A stretch of 64,000 nt of DNA from an uncultured Flavobacteriales bacterium (GCA_903837495.1 CAILUT010000009.1:1-64000); one strand, 5' to 3'. Positions 18,660-30,084 are shown, counted from the stretch's first letter. Numbers and translations are program-made. The notes: generated by a model not told the origin, from the letters alone.

Positions 18660-19898
18660 ATGAATACCATCTCTTTGATAGATTCTTTTGCCGATTTTAA
18701 AGAGCAAAAAAACATTGACAGAGTAACCATGATGCACATCTTGGAAGAAGTCATCCAGGGTATGATTGTGCGTAAATATGGCGAAGTAGAAAACTTTGAC
18801 CTGATTGTTAACGTAGACAAAGGCGACCTTGAAATTTTTCAAAACCTGTCGATCGTTGAAGACGGACAGGTGGCCGACCCCGTTACCGAAATAGCGTTGT
18901 CGGATGCCCTAAAAATAGAACCTGATTTCGAGGTTGGCGAAGAAGTGTCGGTGGCCGTTCCCTTTTCAAACTTTGGACGCCGAGCCATTACTTCTATGCG
19001 TCAAAATCTGCATGCCCGCATTCAGGATTTAGAAAAAGACGCGGTGTATAAAAAATACAAAGACCGGGTGGGCGAAATTCTGGCCGGCGAAGTATATCAG
19101 GTGTGGAGAAAAGAACTGCTGGTGCTGGACGACGAGGGAAATGAATTGATTTTACCCAAGTCGGAAATGATTCCCAGCGATTTCTTCAAAAAAGGAGAAA
19201 CCATTCGGGCCGTTGTTTTAAAGGTGGACTTAAGAAACAATTCTCCCCTAATTATTTTGTCTCGCACCGCACCCGAATTCCTCGAAAAACTGTTTGAGCA
19301 AGAAGTGCCCGAAGTGTTTGATGGCTTGATTACCATCAAAAAGATTGTGCGCATTCCGGGCGAGCGTGCCAAAGTGGCGGTTGAAAGTTTTGACGACCGG
19401 ATTGACCCTGTTGGAGCCTGCGTAGGAATGAAGGGCAGCCGCATTCACGGTATTGTGCGTGAATTGCGCAACGAAAATATTGACGTGATTAACTTTACCA
19501 ACAATACCTCGCTGTACATTCAGCGGGCCTTAAGTCCGGCTAAAGTTGTAACCATGGAACTGAACGATGCAGATCGCCGGGCCCGGGTCTTTTTAAAACC
19601 AGACCAAGTAAGTCTAGCCATTGGCAAAGGCGGTATGAACATCAAACTGGCCAGCCGCTTGACCGGCTACGAAATCGATGTGTACCGCGACGATGAACCC
19701 GATATGGAAGACGTCGCTCTGGATGATTTCCGCGACGAAATCCAAGACTGGGTCATCGATACCTTGAAGTCCATAGGCTGTGATACCGCTAAGTCTGTAT
19801 TGGAATTAACCAAAGAAGATTTGCTGAGCCGCACCGACTTAGAAGAAGAAACCATCGATGATGTGCTTCGAATTTTTAAGGCTGAATTTGAAAAGTAA
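18660..19898 (+). CDS. nusA: Transcription termination/antitermination protein NusA
   Basis: DPVGACVGMKGSRIHGIVRELRNENIDVI; KH region SLAIGKGGMNIKLASRLTGYEIDVY. Confidence 0.95.
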   Translation: MNTISLIDSFADFKEQKNIDRVTMMHILEEVIQGMIVRKYGEVENFDLIVNVDKGDLEIFQNLSIVEDGQVADPVTEIALSDALKIEPDFEVGEEVSVAVPFSNFGRRAITSMRQNLHARIQDLEKDAVYKKYKDRVGEILAGEVYQVWRKELLVLDDEGNELILPKSEMIPSDFFKKGETIRAVVLKVDLRNNSPLIILSRTAPEFLEKLFEQEVPEVFDGLITIKKIVRIPGERAKVAVESFDDRIDPVGACVGMKGSRIHGIVRELRNENIDVINFTNNTSLYIQRALSPAKVVTMELNDADRRARVFLKPDQVSLAIGKGGMNIKLASRLTGYEIDVYRDDEPDMEDVALDDFRDEIQDWVIDTLKSIGCDTAKSVLELTKEDLLSRTDLEEETIDDVLRIFKAEFEK

Positions 19899-19965
19899 CC
19901 ATTTGTCCGAATTCCCTACCTTTGTGGTCTTCCACCCAAGGGTCGTTTGATGTTTAATTCTATCT

Positions 19966-22950
19966 ATGTCTGAAGTCAAAACACCGAGATTAAGTAAAGT
20001 TGCCAAAGATTTGAATGTTGGAGTCGCCACTTTGGTGGAAACCCTCAACAAACTTGGACACTCTATTGAGTCCAATCCCAACACAAAAATTTCGGAAGAA
20101 CTTTATTTAATTCTGTGCAAAGAACACCAATCGGATGTTCAAGCAAAGGAGAAGTCTCGCCAAATGAGCGGAAGTCCAGCTCCTAGGGAAACCGTTACCA
20201 TCGAGGATGTCAAAAGGACAGAGCCTCAGCATGTGTACGATGAGCCTCAGCAGGAAATGCTGATTAAAGACATTAGCCTTTCAACGCCGATGATTCCTGA
20301 GCCCGAACCGGCCAAGGAAAAAACCGCCGTTGTTCCTACTCCTCCGCCTGCTCCTGAGGTCCCCGCGGCACCTTCTGTTTCCGCAGCCCCGGTTGTTCCC
20401 CTTGAGGTTGTTGGTTCTACAGAACCCGCTGCCCCTGCTGCAATCGAGGTGCCTGCGCCCGCTCCCGAGGAGAAACCCCAGGTAGCCGGATTTAAGGTGT
20501 TAGGAAAAATTGATTTGGCTCCCAAAAAGCCGGCTAAAAAGGCCGAACCACAGCCCCTTGTACCCACGCCGGCCCCCGTTCAAAAAGAAGAACCTAAGGT
20601 TGCCGAACAAGCAAAACCACTGGACCAATCTGCTCCTGAAGATCCAGAAACACCCGCCGTCCTAGCCCCCGCCGCGGAAGTCCCTACCGTTCCGCAGCCC
20701 GATGCTGCCCCCGAAGTGTACCGTGCCGCTGCCAGCAAGTTAGATGGCCCGACCATTATCGGGAAAATTCAGCTTCCTGCGGCCGGAGACCGCCGTTCAG
20801 ACGACAAAACCAAACGGAAACGAATTACCAAAGAAGGCATTAAAAGGCCTACTCTTTTGGGCGGGCAAACCCCAGGTCAAGGACAATCCAGCCCAGGGCA
20901 AGGCGGCCCCGGACAAGGCGGTCCCGGACAACGCGGTCCCGGTCAATTTCAACGCGGTCCCGGCCAACCCGGACAGCCCGGCCAACGCGGCCCTTCTGGC
21001 GCACAACGCGGACCCCGAAAAGACATTCGTCCCGATATTAAGGTTGAACTTACCGAAGAGGAAATCCAAAAGCAAATTAAGGAGACCTTGGCTCGCCTCA
21101 GCGAACGAGGAAAGTCCAAATCGGTAAAAATGCGACGCCAAAAGAGGGACGGCATCCGCGAAAAAATTCAAAACCAAGCCGAAGCCACCGAACGCGAAAG
21201 CAAAATCCTGAAGGTAACCGAATTCGTTTCAGCAAACGAACTCTCCCAAATGATGGACGTTCCAGTAACCGAAATTATTTCGGCCTGCATGAGCCTAGGT
21301 CTCTTTGTTTCCATTAACCAACGGTTGGACGCCGAAACCATTCAAATTATTGCCGAAGAATTCGGACATGAAATCAAATTCGTTTCGGCCGATACCGAAG
21401 ACGCGGAGGAAGAAGAAGTAGATAGCCCAGAATCCCTGAGCGACCGCCCCCCCATTATTACGGTGATGGGACACGTTGACCACGGTAAAACCTCGCTGCT
21501 CGATTACATTCGAAAAGCCAATGTTATTGCCGGAGAAGCCGGTGGCATTACACAGCACATCGGAGCTTACGGCGTTACCTTAGAAAGCGGAAAACAAATT
21601 ACTTTTATTGATACCCCCGGACACGAAGCTTTTACCGCTATGCGTGCCCGAGGTGCCCAATTGACCGATGTAGCCATTATTGTGATTGCTGCCGACGACT
21701 CGGTGATGCCCCAAACTATCGAAGCCATTAACCATGCCAAGGCCGCCAACGTGCCCATGGTTTTTGCCATCAATAAAATGGACAAACCCGGAGCAAATCC
21801 CGAAAAAATTCGAGAAGCCCTGGCCAACATGAACCTGTTGGTCGAAGATTGGGGGGGGAAATACCAGTGCCAAGAAATTTCGGCCAAACAAGGCATGAAC
21901 ATCGACGCGTTGTTAGATAAAGTACTGCTGGAGGCCGAAATCCTAGAACTGAAGTCCAATCCCGATAAAAACGCCCAAGGGGTAGTTATTGAAGCTCAAC
22001 TTGATAAAGGTCGAGGATACGTGGCCACCCTGCTGGTGCAGTCTGGTAGTTTGTCTATGGGCGATGTGGTGCTGGCTGGTCAATACAGCGGGCGCGTTAA
22101 AGCCATGTTCAACGAGCGCGGTGTACCCATCAAAAAGGCTGGCCCTGCCATGCCCGTGCGGGTCTTGGGCTTGAACGGTGCGCCACAAGCCGGCGATAAA
22201 TTTAAGGTCATGGACGACGAACGCGAAGCCCGTGAAATTGCTACAAAACGCCAGCAATTGCAACGCGAACAAGGCCTTAGAACCCGCAAACACATTACCC
22301 TTGACGAAATTGGACGACGCATTGCCATCGGTGATTTCCAACAACTCAACATCATCATCAAAGCCGATACCGACGGTTCTGCCGAGGCCCTCACCGATTC
22401 GCTGCTCAAACTCAGCACCGACAGCATTCAGGTTAATATCATCCATAAATCAGTGGGTGCAATCAGCGAAAGCGATGTGATGCTTGCCTCTGCCTCTGAC
22501 GCCATTATTCTTGGATTCCAAGTACGCCCAAGCCCTGCGGTTCGACGTCTAGCCGAAGCCGAAGAAATCGACATTCGAACATACTCCATTATCTATCAGG
22601 CAATTGACGAGGTTAAAGCCGCCATGGAAGGCATGCTTGCGCCCGAGTTTGAAGAAAAAGTAATGGCCACCGTCGAAGTACGCGATGTCTTCAGCATCAC
22701 CAAAGTAGGCACCGTTGCCGGCTGTTACGTGACCGATGGTAAAATCAGCAGAAACCACAAAGTCCGAATTATTCGCGACGGAATCGTTATGCATACCGGC
22801 AAACTCAGCAGCCTAAAACGCTTCAAAGACGACGTCAAAGAAGTCGCAACCAGCTACGAGTGCGGCCTTACCATCGACCGCTTCAACGACATCAAAGTGG
22901 GCGATATCATCGAAGCCTTCGATGAGGTTGAAATCAAGCGCAAGCTCTAA
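19966..22950 (+). CDS. infB: Translation initiation factor IF-2
   Basis: [44 protein letters not shown]; Pro/Ala-rich N-terminus. Confidence 0.96.
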   Translation: MSEVKTPRLSKVAKDLNVGVATLVETLNKLGHSIESNPNTKISEELYLILCKEHQSDVQAKEKSRQMSGSPAPRETVTIEDVKRTEPQHVYDEPQQEMLIKDISLSTPMIPEPEPAKEKTAVVPTPPPAPEVPAAPSVSAAPVVPLEVVGSTEPAAPAAIEVPAPAPEEKPQVAGFKVLGKIDLAPKKPAKKAEPQPLVPTPAPVQKEEPKVAEQAKPLDQSAPEDPETPAVLAPAAEVPTVPQPDAAPEVYRAAASKLDGPTIIGKIQLPAAGDRRSDDKTKRKRITKEGIKRPTLLGGQTPGQGQSSPGQGGPGQGGPGQRGPGQFQRGPGQPGQPGQRGPSGAQRGPRKDIRPDIKVELTEEEIQKQIKETLARLSERGKSKSVKMRRQKRDGIREKIQNQAEATERESKILKVTEFVSANELSQMMDVPVTEIISACMSLGLFVSINQRLDAETIQIIAEEFGHEIKFVSADTEDAEEEEVDSPESLSDRPPIITVMGHVDHGKTSLLDYIRKANVIAGEAGGITQHIGAYGVTLESGKQITFIDTPGHEAFTAMRARGAQLTDVAIIVIAADDSVMPQTIEAINHAKAANVPMVFAINKMDKPGANPEKIREALANMNLLVEDWGGKYQCQEISAKQGMNIDALLDKVLLEAEILELKSNPDKNAQGVVIEAQLDKGRGYVATLLVQSGSLSMGDVVLAGQYSGRVKAMFNERGVPIKKAGPAMPVRVLGLNGAPQAGDKFKVMDDEREAREIATKRQQLQREQGLRTRKHITLDEIGRRIAIGDFQQLNIIIKADTDGSAEALTDSLLKLSTDSIQVNIIHKSVGAISESDVMLASASDAIILGFQVRPSPAVRRLAEAEEIDIRTYSIIYQAIDEVKAAMEGMLAPEFEEKVMATVEVRDVFSITKVGTVAGCYVTDGKISRNHKVRIIRDGIVMHTGKLSSLKRFKDDVKEVATSYECGLTIDRFNDIKVGDIIEAFDEVEIKRKL

Positions 22951-22963
22951 TTCCCTTTTTTTG

Positions 22964-23113
22964 GGGCGGGATACCGGGCTTTCTCCGGTAGTCCGCGGTG
23001 CTCAGTGGCAGGTCCAGCGGCCTTGCGGTGGCTCCTGAAGTCGCCTCCGCGGCACGCGGAACCTGGCACTTCGCCCCTTGCGGGCTACCGGTTCAATCCC
23101 GCCCGCGGGCGGC
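22964..23113 (-). repeat. Structured intergenic repeat, copy C (reverse orientation)
   Basis: ggggcgggataccgggctttctccggtagtccgc...gcggtggctcctgaagtcgcctccgc...gggctaccggttcaatcccgcc. Confidence 0.8.
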
Positions 23114-23143
23114 AATGTTGCTTTTATGGGTTTGCATTTCCCT

Positions 23144-24514
23144 TTACCTCAACCAAACATACCCCGGTAGGGTGTTGGTCGATGAACCTAGGTTCCATTC
23201 TGAATACCCACAACTGGTCGTTTTTGAAAGGTTTCCGCCGGATGTGCCAAAACCAAAACCGGAATCAGAACCCCCATTGCTGGGTTGATTGAAGCTGTTG
23301 CTGTTGTCGTCCAACGGACAGCCAATCCAAGCTCCAGCACGGCCTGTGTTGGTAAACCCTTCTCCGATGTTTGTATTTGAAGAGTTAAACGCCCACATGC
23401 CAATTCCATACGATTGTATAAATTGTTCCTGTCCATTCGCATTTGAAAAGGCAGCTCCAGCCTTCATGGGCAAATTCCAATACCTGCTTCCGGGCGGTAT
23501 GGCTGGGTCGGTGGCATCGCAGCGAACGGTCGAGTTGAAATTGCTGGGGGCATTCACGCCTCCCGCCAACGCAATCGCTTGGGCAAAGGTCCTGGCTGTG
23601 TTGTAAATTTGAATGGGAGGCACCTTTGATTGCCCACCTTGCCGCATTTCCATCGCCAATCGGGTGAAAGGAAAACGGTTCCATGTGGCATATTTTGACC
23701 AATTGCCTGAATTTATATTGAAATCGCTGGCGTTGTGCAATAAGGTGTCGGTCCAGCGGACGCTGCCCGATGGCATATCGCCTTGGTTGAACACCTTTAG
23801 CATCAACACCCAATCTCCACCGTCCAGGTAATTAAATCGGCAATACGCCTGAATTGCTGGGCCGCTGTTTGGCGCTTGTATCCAATAAACCCCATCTGCA
23901 ATCTGGGGATTGGCCTGACGGATGGCCGAGGGATGCACAGCCGGGCAACCGCTTCGTTGACCGGGGTACGCGCAAGGATTTACTGACATTTGGCTTGCAA
24001 GCCCAACACCACAGCTGTTTTTGTCGCTTACCGATACCTGGCCGGTATCCGATCCCACCTGAACCAAAACGGTCGGTGTCAATTGACCACTCAAAACACT
24101 CCAGTTCGAGGGCAGGCTCCATTGTGCTTGGGTTAATCCTATGTTTGAAACCGAATAGGTGGCTTGGCCGCCTGCAGTGGGATCGCTGGGCCCATTAAGT
24201 TGGGTTGGCGGAGCCGGTGGTCCGGTGCAGGTGTCGTCGCACACCGATTTCCATATTCTACCCACCCAAATTTCCAAGCAATGGTTGCTCAGGTTGTAAA
24301 TGGTCAAGCCCTCCAGTCCCAGATTTTGAACTCCGGGCGTGGCAATGCTGTCGCGTTGAACCGTGGTTAACCTTGGAGGAAAAAAGCCCTTGTTCGTACT
24401 TTCCAATTCTAGAACTGCACTGGGACTCAAAAGTTGGGGGTTGTCCCCAATTTTTACTTGTGCCTGAAGAACAACAGCAAAGCACAAACAACACAACAAA
24501 AAGAAATTACGCAT
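23144..24514 (-). CDS. Secreted protein with fibrinogen C-terminal-like domain
   Basis: Signal peptide; N-term SPSAVLELESTNKGFFPPRLTTVQRD; GVYWIQAPNSGPAIQAYCRFNYLDGGDWVLMLKV. Confidence 0.65.
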   Translation of the reverse strand: MRNFFLLCCLCFAVVLQAQVKIGDNPQLLSPSAVLELESTNKGFFPPRLTTVQRDSIATPGVQNLGLEGLTIYNLSNHCLEIWVGRIWKSVCDDTCTGPPAPPTQLNGPSDPTAGGQATYSVSNIGLTQAQWSLPSNWSVLSGQLTPTVLVQVGSDTGQVSVSDKNSCGVGLASQMSVNPCAYPGQRSGCPAVHPSAIRQANPQIADGVYWIQAPNSGPAIQAYCRFNYLDGGDWVLMLKVFNQGDMPSGSVRWTDTLLHNASDFNINSGNWSKYATWNRFPFTRLAMEMRQGGQSKVPPIQIYNTARTFAQAIALAGGVNAPSNFNSTVRCDATDPAIPPGSRYWNLPMKAGAAFSNANGQEQFIQSYGIGMWAFNSSNTNIGEGFTNTGRAGAWIGCPLDDNSNSFNQPSNGGSDSGFGFGTSGGNLSKTTSCGYSEWNLGSSTNTLPGYVWLR

Positions 24515-24626
24515 TTGAATGGGGTTTCTTACCTCCCCTAAAGTATCATTCCCTGTTGAGTTGTCAAAATTTCAGGTCCTATTTTAAAAAAAGGCAACTT
24601 TATTATAACAGATAAGGCCTGTAAGA

Positions 24627-25205
24627 TTAACCTTTCAGTCCTTTAAAACTCATTCTATGCAAAGGGCTTGGCCCAAATTGCTGAATGGCCCCTTTGTGGA
24701 ATGGGGTAGGGTAGCCTTTGTTTTTCTTCCAACCGTACTGAGGAAATTGGGCATCTGCTTGGAGCATAAAGGCATCTCGATGCGTTTTGGCCAAAATACT
24801 GGCGGCAGCAATGCAGGCAAAACGGGCATCTCCTTTAATTTCACACCGGTGTAAGATGCCGTTATACGCCTTAAAGCGGTTTCCGTCGATCAACAATCCT
24901 TCTGGGCGTATGCTGAGTCCGTCAATGGCTCGGTGCATGGCCAGTATGGCAGCATTTAGCACATTTATCTTGTCCACTTCTTCATGGCTGCATGAACCTA
25001 TGGCATAGGCGAAGGCTTTTTCTTCAATTTCGATTTTCAACCGATTTCGGTCTTGCAGATTCAGCACTTTTGAATCGTTTAGTCCCTGAATGGGGCGATC
25101 GGGATTTAAAACAACGGCGGCCGCAAAAACCGGCCCAGCCAGGCAGCCCCTTCCGGCTTCATCGCAACCGGCCCAAAGCCTTGAATCTGCCTGTGGATAA
25201 ATCAC
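24627..25205 (-). CDS. rnhB: Ribonuclease HII
   Basis: LWAGCDEAGRGCLAGPVFAAAVVL...SILAKTHRD. Confidence 0.93.
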   Translation of the reverse strand: MIYPQADSRLWAGCDEAGRGCLAGPVFAAAVVLNPDRPIQGLNDSKVLNLQDRNRLKIEIEEKAFAYAIGSCSHEEVDKINVLNAAILAMHRAIDGLSIRPEGLLIDGNRFKAYNGILHRCEIKGDARFACIAAASILAKTHRDAFMLQADAQFPQYGWKKNKGYPTPFHKGAIQQFGPSPLHRMSFKGLKG

Positions 25206-25894
25206 AAAGGCAAATGGTCGTTGTCCGATTCAAAACGAAAGCCCAAGCGTTTTCCGGTGCGGCCCATTGCCAGTTTGGTGTAGGCCTGTACTTGCTCAAC
25301 AGTAGCTACTTTAACCTGCTCATAAGGTGGCAGCAACATGTCAAAATCTAAGCTGTACAGCAAACAGGTATGCAGCACTTTTTCAAAGGCCTCAATGCTG
25401 ATTTCTTCTTCGCTAAACCGGTTGTATAAAAAGCCGAGCTGCCGTTTCCCTTCCACCATAAAATGATTTTCTTTATTGATGAAAATACGGGCAATTAAAT
25501 ATCCGTAATCTTCTTGACGTTGAAAGGCCAAACTGTCGTGCAAGAAATTGTACACATGAATAACTCCAAAAAAACTGCGTTGTTCGTCTGCTTTCAAATA
25601 GCTGGTTTGCCATTGAGGGTGGCTGCGCTCAAACTGAAATACATTGGAGTGGTGGTTAAGGATCATGACATCTGAGCCAAAGGTCAGGCTAAATTCATGG
25701 CTATTCACATCTTGAAGTTTCCAGCGTGCAGCCGGGGCGGTCCAGGCTTCTACTTCGGGTTTTAAATCGGCAAATACGGCATTCATGGCTTGCCGAAGCA
25801 AGTTAAACCCGTTCAGGGTATTCGCATACACCTGCTGTTTCAGGCGGTTTTTTTCTTTCAGGGTTTCAAGAATCAGCGATCGGGTATCGGCCAT
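25202..25894 (-). CDS. Conserved-looking hypothetical protein
   Basis: 4-bp overlap with rnhB; 230 aa with no competing frame. Confidence 0.65.
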   Translation of the reverse strand: MADTRSLILETLKEKNRLKQQVYANTLNGFNLLRQAMNAVFADLKPEVEAWTAPAARWKLQDVNSHEFSLTFGSDVMILNHHSNVFQFERSHPQWQTSYLKADEQRSFFGVIHVYNFLHDSLAFQRQEDYGYLIARIFINKENHFMVEGKRQLGFLYNRFSEEEISIEAFEKVLHTCLLYSLDFDMLLPPYEQVKVATVEQVQAYTKLAMGRTGKRLGFRFESDNDHLPL

Positions 25895-25905
25895 AGTGCT
25901 TTTAT

Positions 25906-27378
25906 TTAATAGGCTAAAGCAAAATAAACCCTTTGCGAAGAGGGTTTGCCCGAGAAAATACAGGCTCCAGCTTCTGGCTTATTGTTCAGTGGAATGCAGC
26001 GAATGCTGGCTTTGGTTGCTTCTTTTATTTTTTCTTCTGTTTCGGTGCTGCCATCCCAATGGGCCGAAATAAACCCACCTTTGTTTTTCAAAACCGATTG
26101 GAATTCCTCCCATGTTTCAACGGGAGTAATGTGTTGATTTCGGAATTCGAGTGCACGTTCAAACAAAGATTGTTGTATTTCTTCCAACAAAAGGGGTAGG
26201 CGTTCGCTTAGCCCATTTATTGAAACACTTTCTTTGGTCAGGGTATCTCTGCGGCTTAATTCTACGGTTCCAGATTCCAAATCACGAGGCCCTATGGCCA
26301 ATCGAATAGGCACCCCTTTGAATTCATACTCAGCAAACTTCCATCCGGGTTTCTTTTTGTCGTCGTTGTCGAGTTTTACTCGAATGCCCACCGCTTTCAG
26401 TTCGACAACCAATTTTTGGCAAGCATCTACCATCGCTGTACGCTCCTCTTCCTTGCGGTAAATAGGCACCAAAACCACTTGAATTGGGGCCAGCCGGGGT
26501 GGCAGCACCAAGCCATTGTCATCCGAATGGCACATAATTAAGGCACCCATCAGCCGAGTTGAAACTCCCCAGCTGCTCGCCCATACATATTCTTGTTTTC
26601 CTGCTGCATTGGTAAATTTAACGTCAAAGGCTTTGGCAAAATTTTGCCCTAAAAAGTGCGATGTTCCTGTTTGCAATGCTTTTCCGTCTTGCATCAAAGC
26701 TTCAATGCAATAGGTGTCTATGGCTCCAGCAAACCGTTCGCTTTCTGTTTTAACTCCTTTAATAACGGGAATGGCCAAAATATCCTGTACAAAATCAGAA
26801 TAGACATCCAACATCAATTTGGTTTCAACTTCGGCTTCTTCTCGGGTGGCATGGGCGGTATGGCCCTCTTGCCATAAAAATTCGGCTGTACGCAAAAACA
26901 AACGTGTTCGCATCTCCCAACGTACCACATTGGCCCATTGATTAATAAGCAAAGGCAAATCGCGGTAGCTGTTGATCCAATTTTTGTACGTGTTCCAAAT
27001 AATGGTCTCTGAGGTAGGCCTTACAATAAGCTCCTCTTCCAGTTTGGCTTCGGGATCTACAATTACGCTTTTTCCATCTTCTGAGGTTTTTAGCCGGTAA
27101 TGGGTTACCACAGCACATTCTTTGGCAAACCCTTCGATGTGTGCGGCTTCTTTGCTCAAGAACGATTTGGGAATAAACAACGGAAAATAGGCGTTCTCAT
27201 GCCCAGTTTCTTTGAACCGCCGGTCTAAGTCATCCCGCATCCGTTCCCAGATGCTAAAGCCATATGGCTTGATAACCATACAACCGCGAACCGCAGAATG
27301 CTCTGCCAATCCTGCCTTTAATACTAAGTCGTTATACCACTGGGCATAATTGGTACTTCTGGGTGTCAACTGTTCCAC
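25906..27378 (-). CDS. proS: Prolyl-tRNA synthetase
   Basis: [104 protein letters not shown]. Confidence 0.95.
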   Translation of the reverse strand: MEQLTPRSTNYAQWYNDLVLKAGLAEHSAVRGCMVIKPYGFSIWERMRDDLDRRFKETGHENAYFPLFIPKSFLSKEAAHIEGFAKECAVVTHYRLKTSEDGKSVIVDPEAKLEEELIVRPTSETIIWNTYKNWINSYRDLPLLINQWANVVRWEMRTRLFLRTAEFLWQEGHTAHATREEAEVETKLMLDVYSDFVQDILAIPVIKGVKTESERFAGAIDTYCIEALMQDGKALQTGTSHFLGQNFAKAFDVKFTNAAGKQEYVWASSWGVSTRLMGALIMCHSDDNGLVLPPRLAPIQVVLVPIYRKEEERTAMVDACQKLVVELKAVGIRVKLDNDDKKKPGWKFAEYEFKGVPIRLAIGPRDLESGTVELSRRDTLTKESVSINGLSERLPLLLEEIQQSLFERALEFRNQHITPVETWEEFQSVLKNKGGFISAHWDGSTETEEKIKEATKASIRCIPLNNKPEAGACIFSGKPSSQRVYFALAY

Positions 27379-27424
27379 TTCCGATCTGTGTTATTATTGG
27401 TATAATATTTGCAATACTCTCGCT

Positions 27425-28585
27425 ATGCTTCAAAAGTACAAATTGCCATTCATTGTTCGTCCTTCTAAGGCTTCTTTGATGCATTTGTTTGCTATTGGCT
27501 TTTTTTTGATGGGATTTCAAGGCTGCCGAGTCGCCGATATTCAGTCTTATGCCACCGATGACGCTTATTTTTCCCTGTCTGATTTTCCTCCATCCGACTA
27601 CGTTCCGCTGTACAGCCCTTCTTTCGGTCTTTTATCCGATACGATGCTTGACGCAGAAATGCGGGCATCGCCCGGTTATACCTGCGATGCCTTTGGCAAT
27701 TTGATTATTTCTTCGGGCGAGCCAGGCCTGTATTACGAGGATTATTACGATTTTTCGTACAGCGCTCGGATTCGCCGATTTAGTTCTGGCCCTGCCTTTC
27801 CCGATTATTTTTCGCCCTGGTACACGGAGCATTACTGGTTTTCGAACGAAACGCCCTATTGGGGAACCAGCATCTACGAAACGGTGCCATGGAATTGGTA
27901 CGGCTACGGTTCCCCACATCATTTCGCTCCGCAATCGTGGTGGTTAAATTCCGTTTTCTCCCCTTTTGCTTGGCCCAATTCTTTTGGGTATTTCGGTTTT
28001 TCAGGCCATTCTGGCTCCGGTTGGAACGGGAACTCTGGATCCATTGCCAATCCGGTTCTTTTTCGCAAAAGAATGACGCCGCCTACCCTTCAGTCCTCTT
28101 TTTCAGGTTTTTCCTATTCTGGAAGACCCGCCTTCGCACCGGGCAAGGCCTCGAGTTCTGACCCTGAGGTGCGTCCAGCTCGGTCCATTCCCCCCGCTAC
28201 CCGAAGCAGTAGCGAGCCAGCCCCTGTAATCCCCATCACCCGCCCAGCTTCAACAACCAGGCCCCCCCTGCGCGGTGAATCCACCCCGGTTAATTCAGCC
28301 AGCCGCTTTGACAACCGCAAAGAAAATGGCCTTATTAAAGAGGACTTCCCCGCCTCAAACCCAAGGCGTGTGCCTGCTGCACCGGCTACCAATACCGGCC
28401 GAAAAGTTACCTTTGGAGAGGGGAGTCGGTCGGTTCCGCGTTCCTCGCCCCCTCCAATGCGCTCAACCACCCCAAGCTATTCCCCGCCCCCCAGAAGCAA
28501 TCCCGTCCCTCGGCCTTCAGGTTCTTCCCCACAGCGGCAAGCCGCCCCTGTTCGTTCAACGCCTTCAGGCCAACGCCCACGTTAA
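27425..28585 (+). CDS. Putative lipoprotein with Tyr/Ser/Phe-rich body and Pro/Ser/Arg-rich tail
   Basis: FAIGFFLMGFQGCRVADIQ lipobox; C-term RSSPPPMRSTTPSYSPPPRSNPVPRPSGSSPQRQ. Confidence 0.65.
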   Translation: MLQKYKLPFIVRPSKASLMHLFAIGFFLMGFQGCRVADIQSYATDDAYFSLSDFPPSDYVPLYSPSFGLLSDTMLDAEMRASPGYTCDAFGNLIISSGEPGLYYEDYYDFSYSARIRRFSSGPAFPDYFSPWYTEHYWFSNETPYWGTSIYETVPWNWYGYGSPHHFAPQSWWLNSVFSPFAWPNSFGYFGFSGHSGSGWNGNSGSIANPVLFRKRMTPPTLQSSFSGFSYSGRPAFAPGKASSSDPEVRPARSIPPATRSSSEPAPVIPITRPASTTRPPLRGESTPVNSASRFDNRKENGLIKEDFPASNPRRVPAAPATNTGRKVTFGEGSRSVPRSSPPPMRSTTPSYSPPPRSNPVPRPSGSSPQRQAAPVRSTPSGQRPR

Positions 28586-28587
28586 AG

Positions 28588-30084
28588 ATGGACTGTCGTA
28601 CAAAGTTTGTTTTTTTTAAAGTCCTGAGGTTTGGAAACCGGATGTCTTTCCTGTTTTTCTTTTTAAGCCCGTTCGCTTCGGTGCTTCAGGCACAATACGC
28701 TCAAGATGCACTGCGGTTTTCTATGTATAATCTGCAAGGCAGCAGCCGTTTTGTTGGAATGGGTGGAGCCATGGGGGCGGTAGGAGCCGATTTCACCACA
28801 GCCTCCTACAATCCGGCCGGTATTGGTTTTTTCCAAAGGCAGGCCTTAAGTTTAAGCCCCGGATTAAACTGGGCCAGCACGGAATCCAATTGGCTAACGC
28901 GTCAAAGCGATACGAAATCTCTGTTTCAATTTGGAAGCGCGGGCCTGGTTCTTACCCGCCGCAGCAACCACGACAGCCATCAAGGCTTGCAGTTTTTTAA
29001 TTTCAGTATTGGCTACAACCGTTTGGCCTCTTTTAATCAACGCATTTTGGTGAGCGGAGAACAAGCCATTCATGGATTGGGCTCCTACTTTACTGCAATA
29101 TCCAATGGCTCTTCGCCCAATGATTTAGACCCTTTTTCTTCAAGGTTGGCCTTTCAAACGTATCTGATTGATTCTGTTCCAGGCTTAGGCGGCCTTGCCT
29201 ACGAACCCCTAGGTGCTGCCGACGGAACCCAAGTTCAAATTTCACGGCAAATAAGCCGGTCGGGGTCTCATGGCGAAGTGGTGATCAACAGTGCAATCAA
29301 TTACGCCCACCGTTTTTACGTTGGAGCCACGGTGGGCGTACACCGCATCGATTTTGAACAGGAATCCATCGTACAAGAACGCGATGTTCAGGGAACGGTT
29401 CCTTTTTATCAATCTGTTGATTGGCGCGACAATTTACAGGTCAGCGGAACAGGGTTCTCTTTTAAAATAGGTGCTATTTATCGAATCACCGATGCCTGGA
29501 GGCTTGGATTGTCTATACATACCCCCGTTTTTTTAAGCTTGGACGAACAGTTTAGCAGCAGAATGCAAACCCAATTTGACGGGGCAACCTACTCCGCCCT
29601 AAGTCCAACCCTTCAATTTGCCTACGATGTAAATCTTCCCTGGCGTTGGCAACTCTCCTCGGCTTACGTAATAAAAAAGAAGGCGATTCTGGGCTTGGAA
29701 TACGAACAGGTCGATTACGCTGGAATCTCTTTTGCTCCTGCTTTGGTTTTTAGTCAAGATAACGCCTTTGTTGACACCGCTTTTGGCCTAAGCCACATTG
29801 CAAAACTGGGATTTGAATACCGCTTCGAAGGGGTGTATGCCCGACTGGGATATCAGTTTCAAAGTTCGCCCTTCCATAGTTCCGTTCAATCCTCTTTTCA
29901 CAACCATACCTTTTCAGGGGGCTTGGGTTGGCAGTTGCGCAAATGGATAACCATAGACGGAGCTTTTGCCCTCCACCATCGGGAAGGGCGGCAGTCGGTT
30001 TTTGAAGGCTATGGTGATTTATCTACTGCCCGCGTTCTTCAGCAAAACCTGCTGTTTCAGGTTTCAGCAACCTTGTTTTTTTAG
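28588..30084 (+). CDS. OmpP1/FadL-like outer-membrane beta-barrel protein
   Basis: QDALRFSMYNLQGSSRFVGMGGAMGAVGADFTTASYNPAGIGFF. Confidence 0.8.
   Translation: MDCRTKFVFFKVLRFGNRMSFLFFFLSPFASVLQAQYAQDALRFSMYNLQGSSRFVGMGGAMGAVGADFTTASYNPAGIGFFQRQALSLSPGLNWASTESNWLTRQSDTKSLFQFGSAGLVLTRRSNHDSHQGLQFFNFSIGYNRLASFNQRILVSGEQAIHGLGSYFTAISNGSSPNDLDPFSSRLAFQTYLIDSVPGLGGLAYEPLGAADGTQVQISRQISRSGSHGEVVINSAINYAHRFYVGATVGVHRIDFEQESIVQERDVQGTVPFYQSVDWRDNLQVSGTGFSFKIGAIYRITDAWRLGLSIHTPVFLSLDEQFSSRMQTQFDGATYSALSPTLQFAYDVNLPWRWQLSSAYVIKKKAILGLEYEQVDYAGISFAPALVFSQDNAFVDTAFGLSHIAKLGFEYRFEGVYARLGYQFQSSPFHSSVQSSFHNHTFSGGLGWQLRKWITIDGAFALHHREGRQSVFEGYGDLSTARVLQQNLLFQVSATLFF

Noticed and set aside
20247-21177. Antisense ORFs opposite infB
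   Set aside because: Byproduct of GC-rich, low-complexity Pro/Ala/Gly codons in infB.
22964-23113. tRNA or tRNA pseudogene in repeat copy C
   Set aside because: Only a T-arm-like motif; no acceptor, D or anticodon arms.
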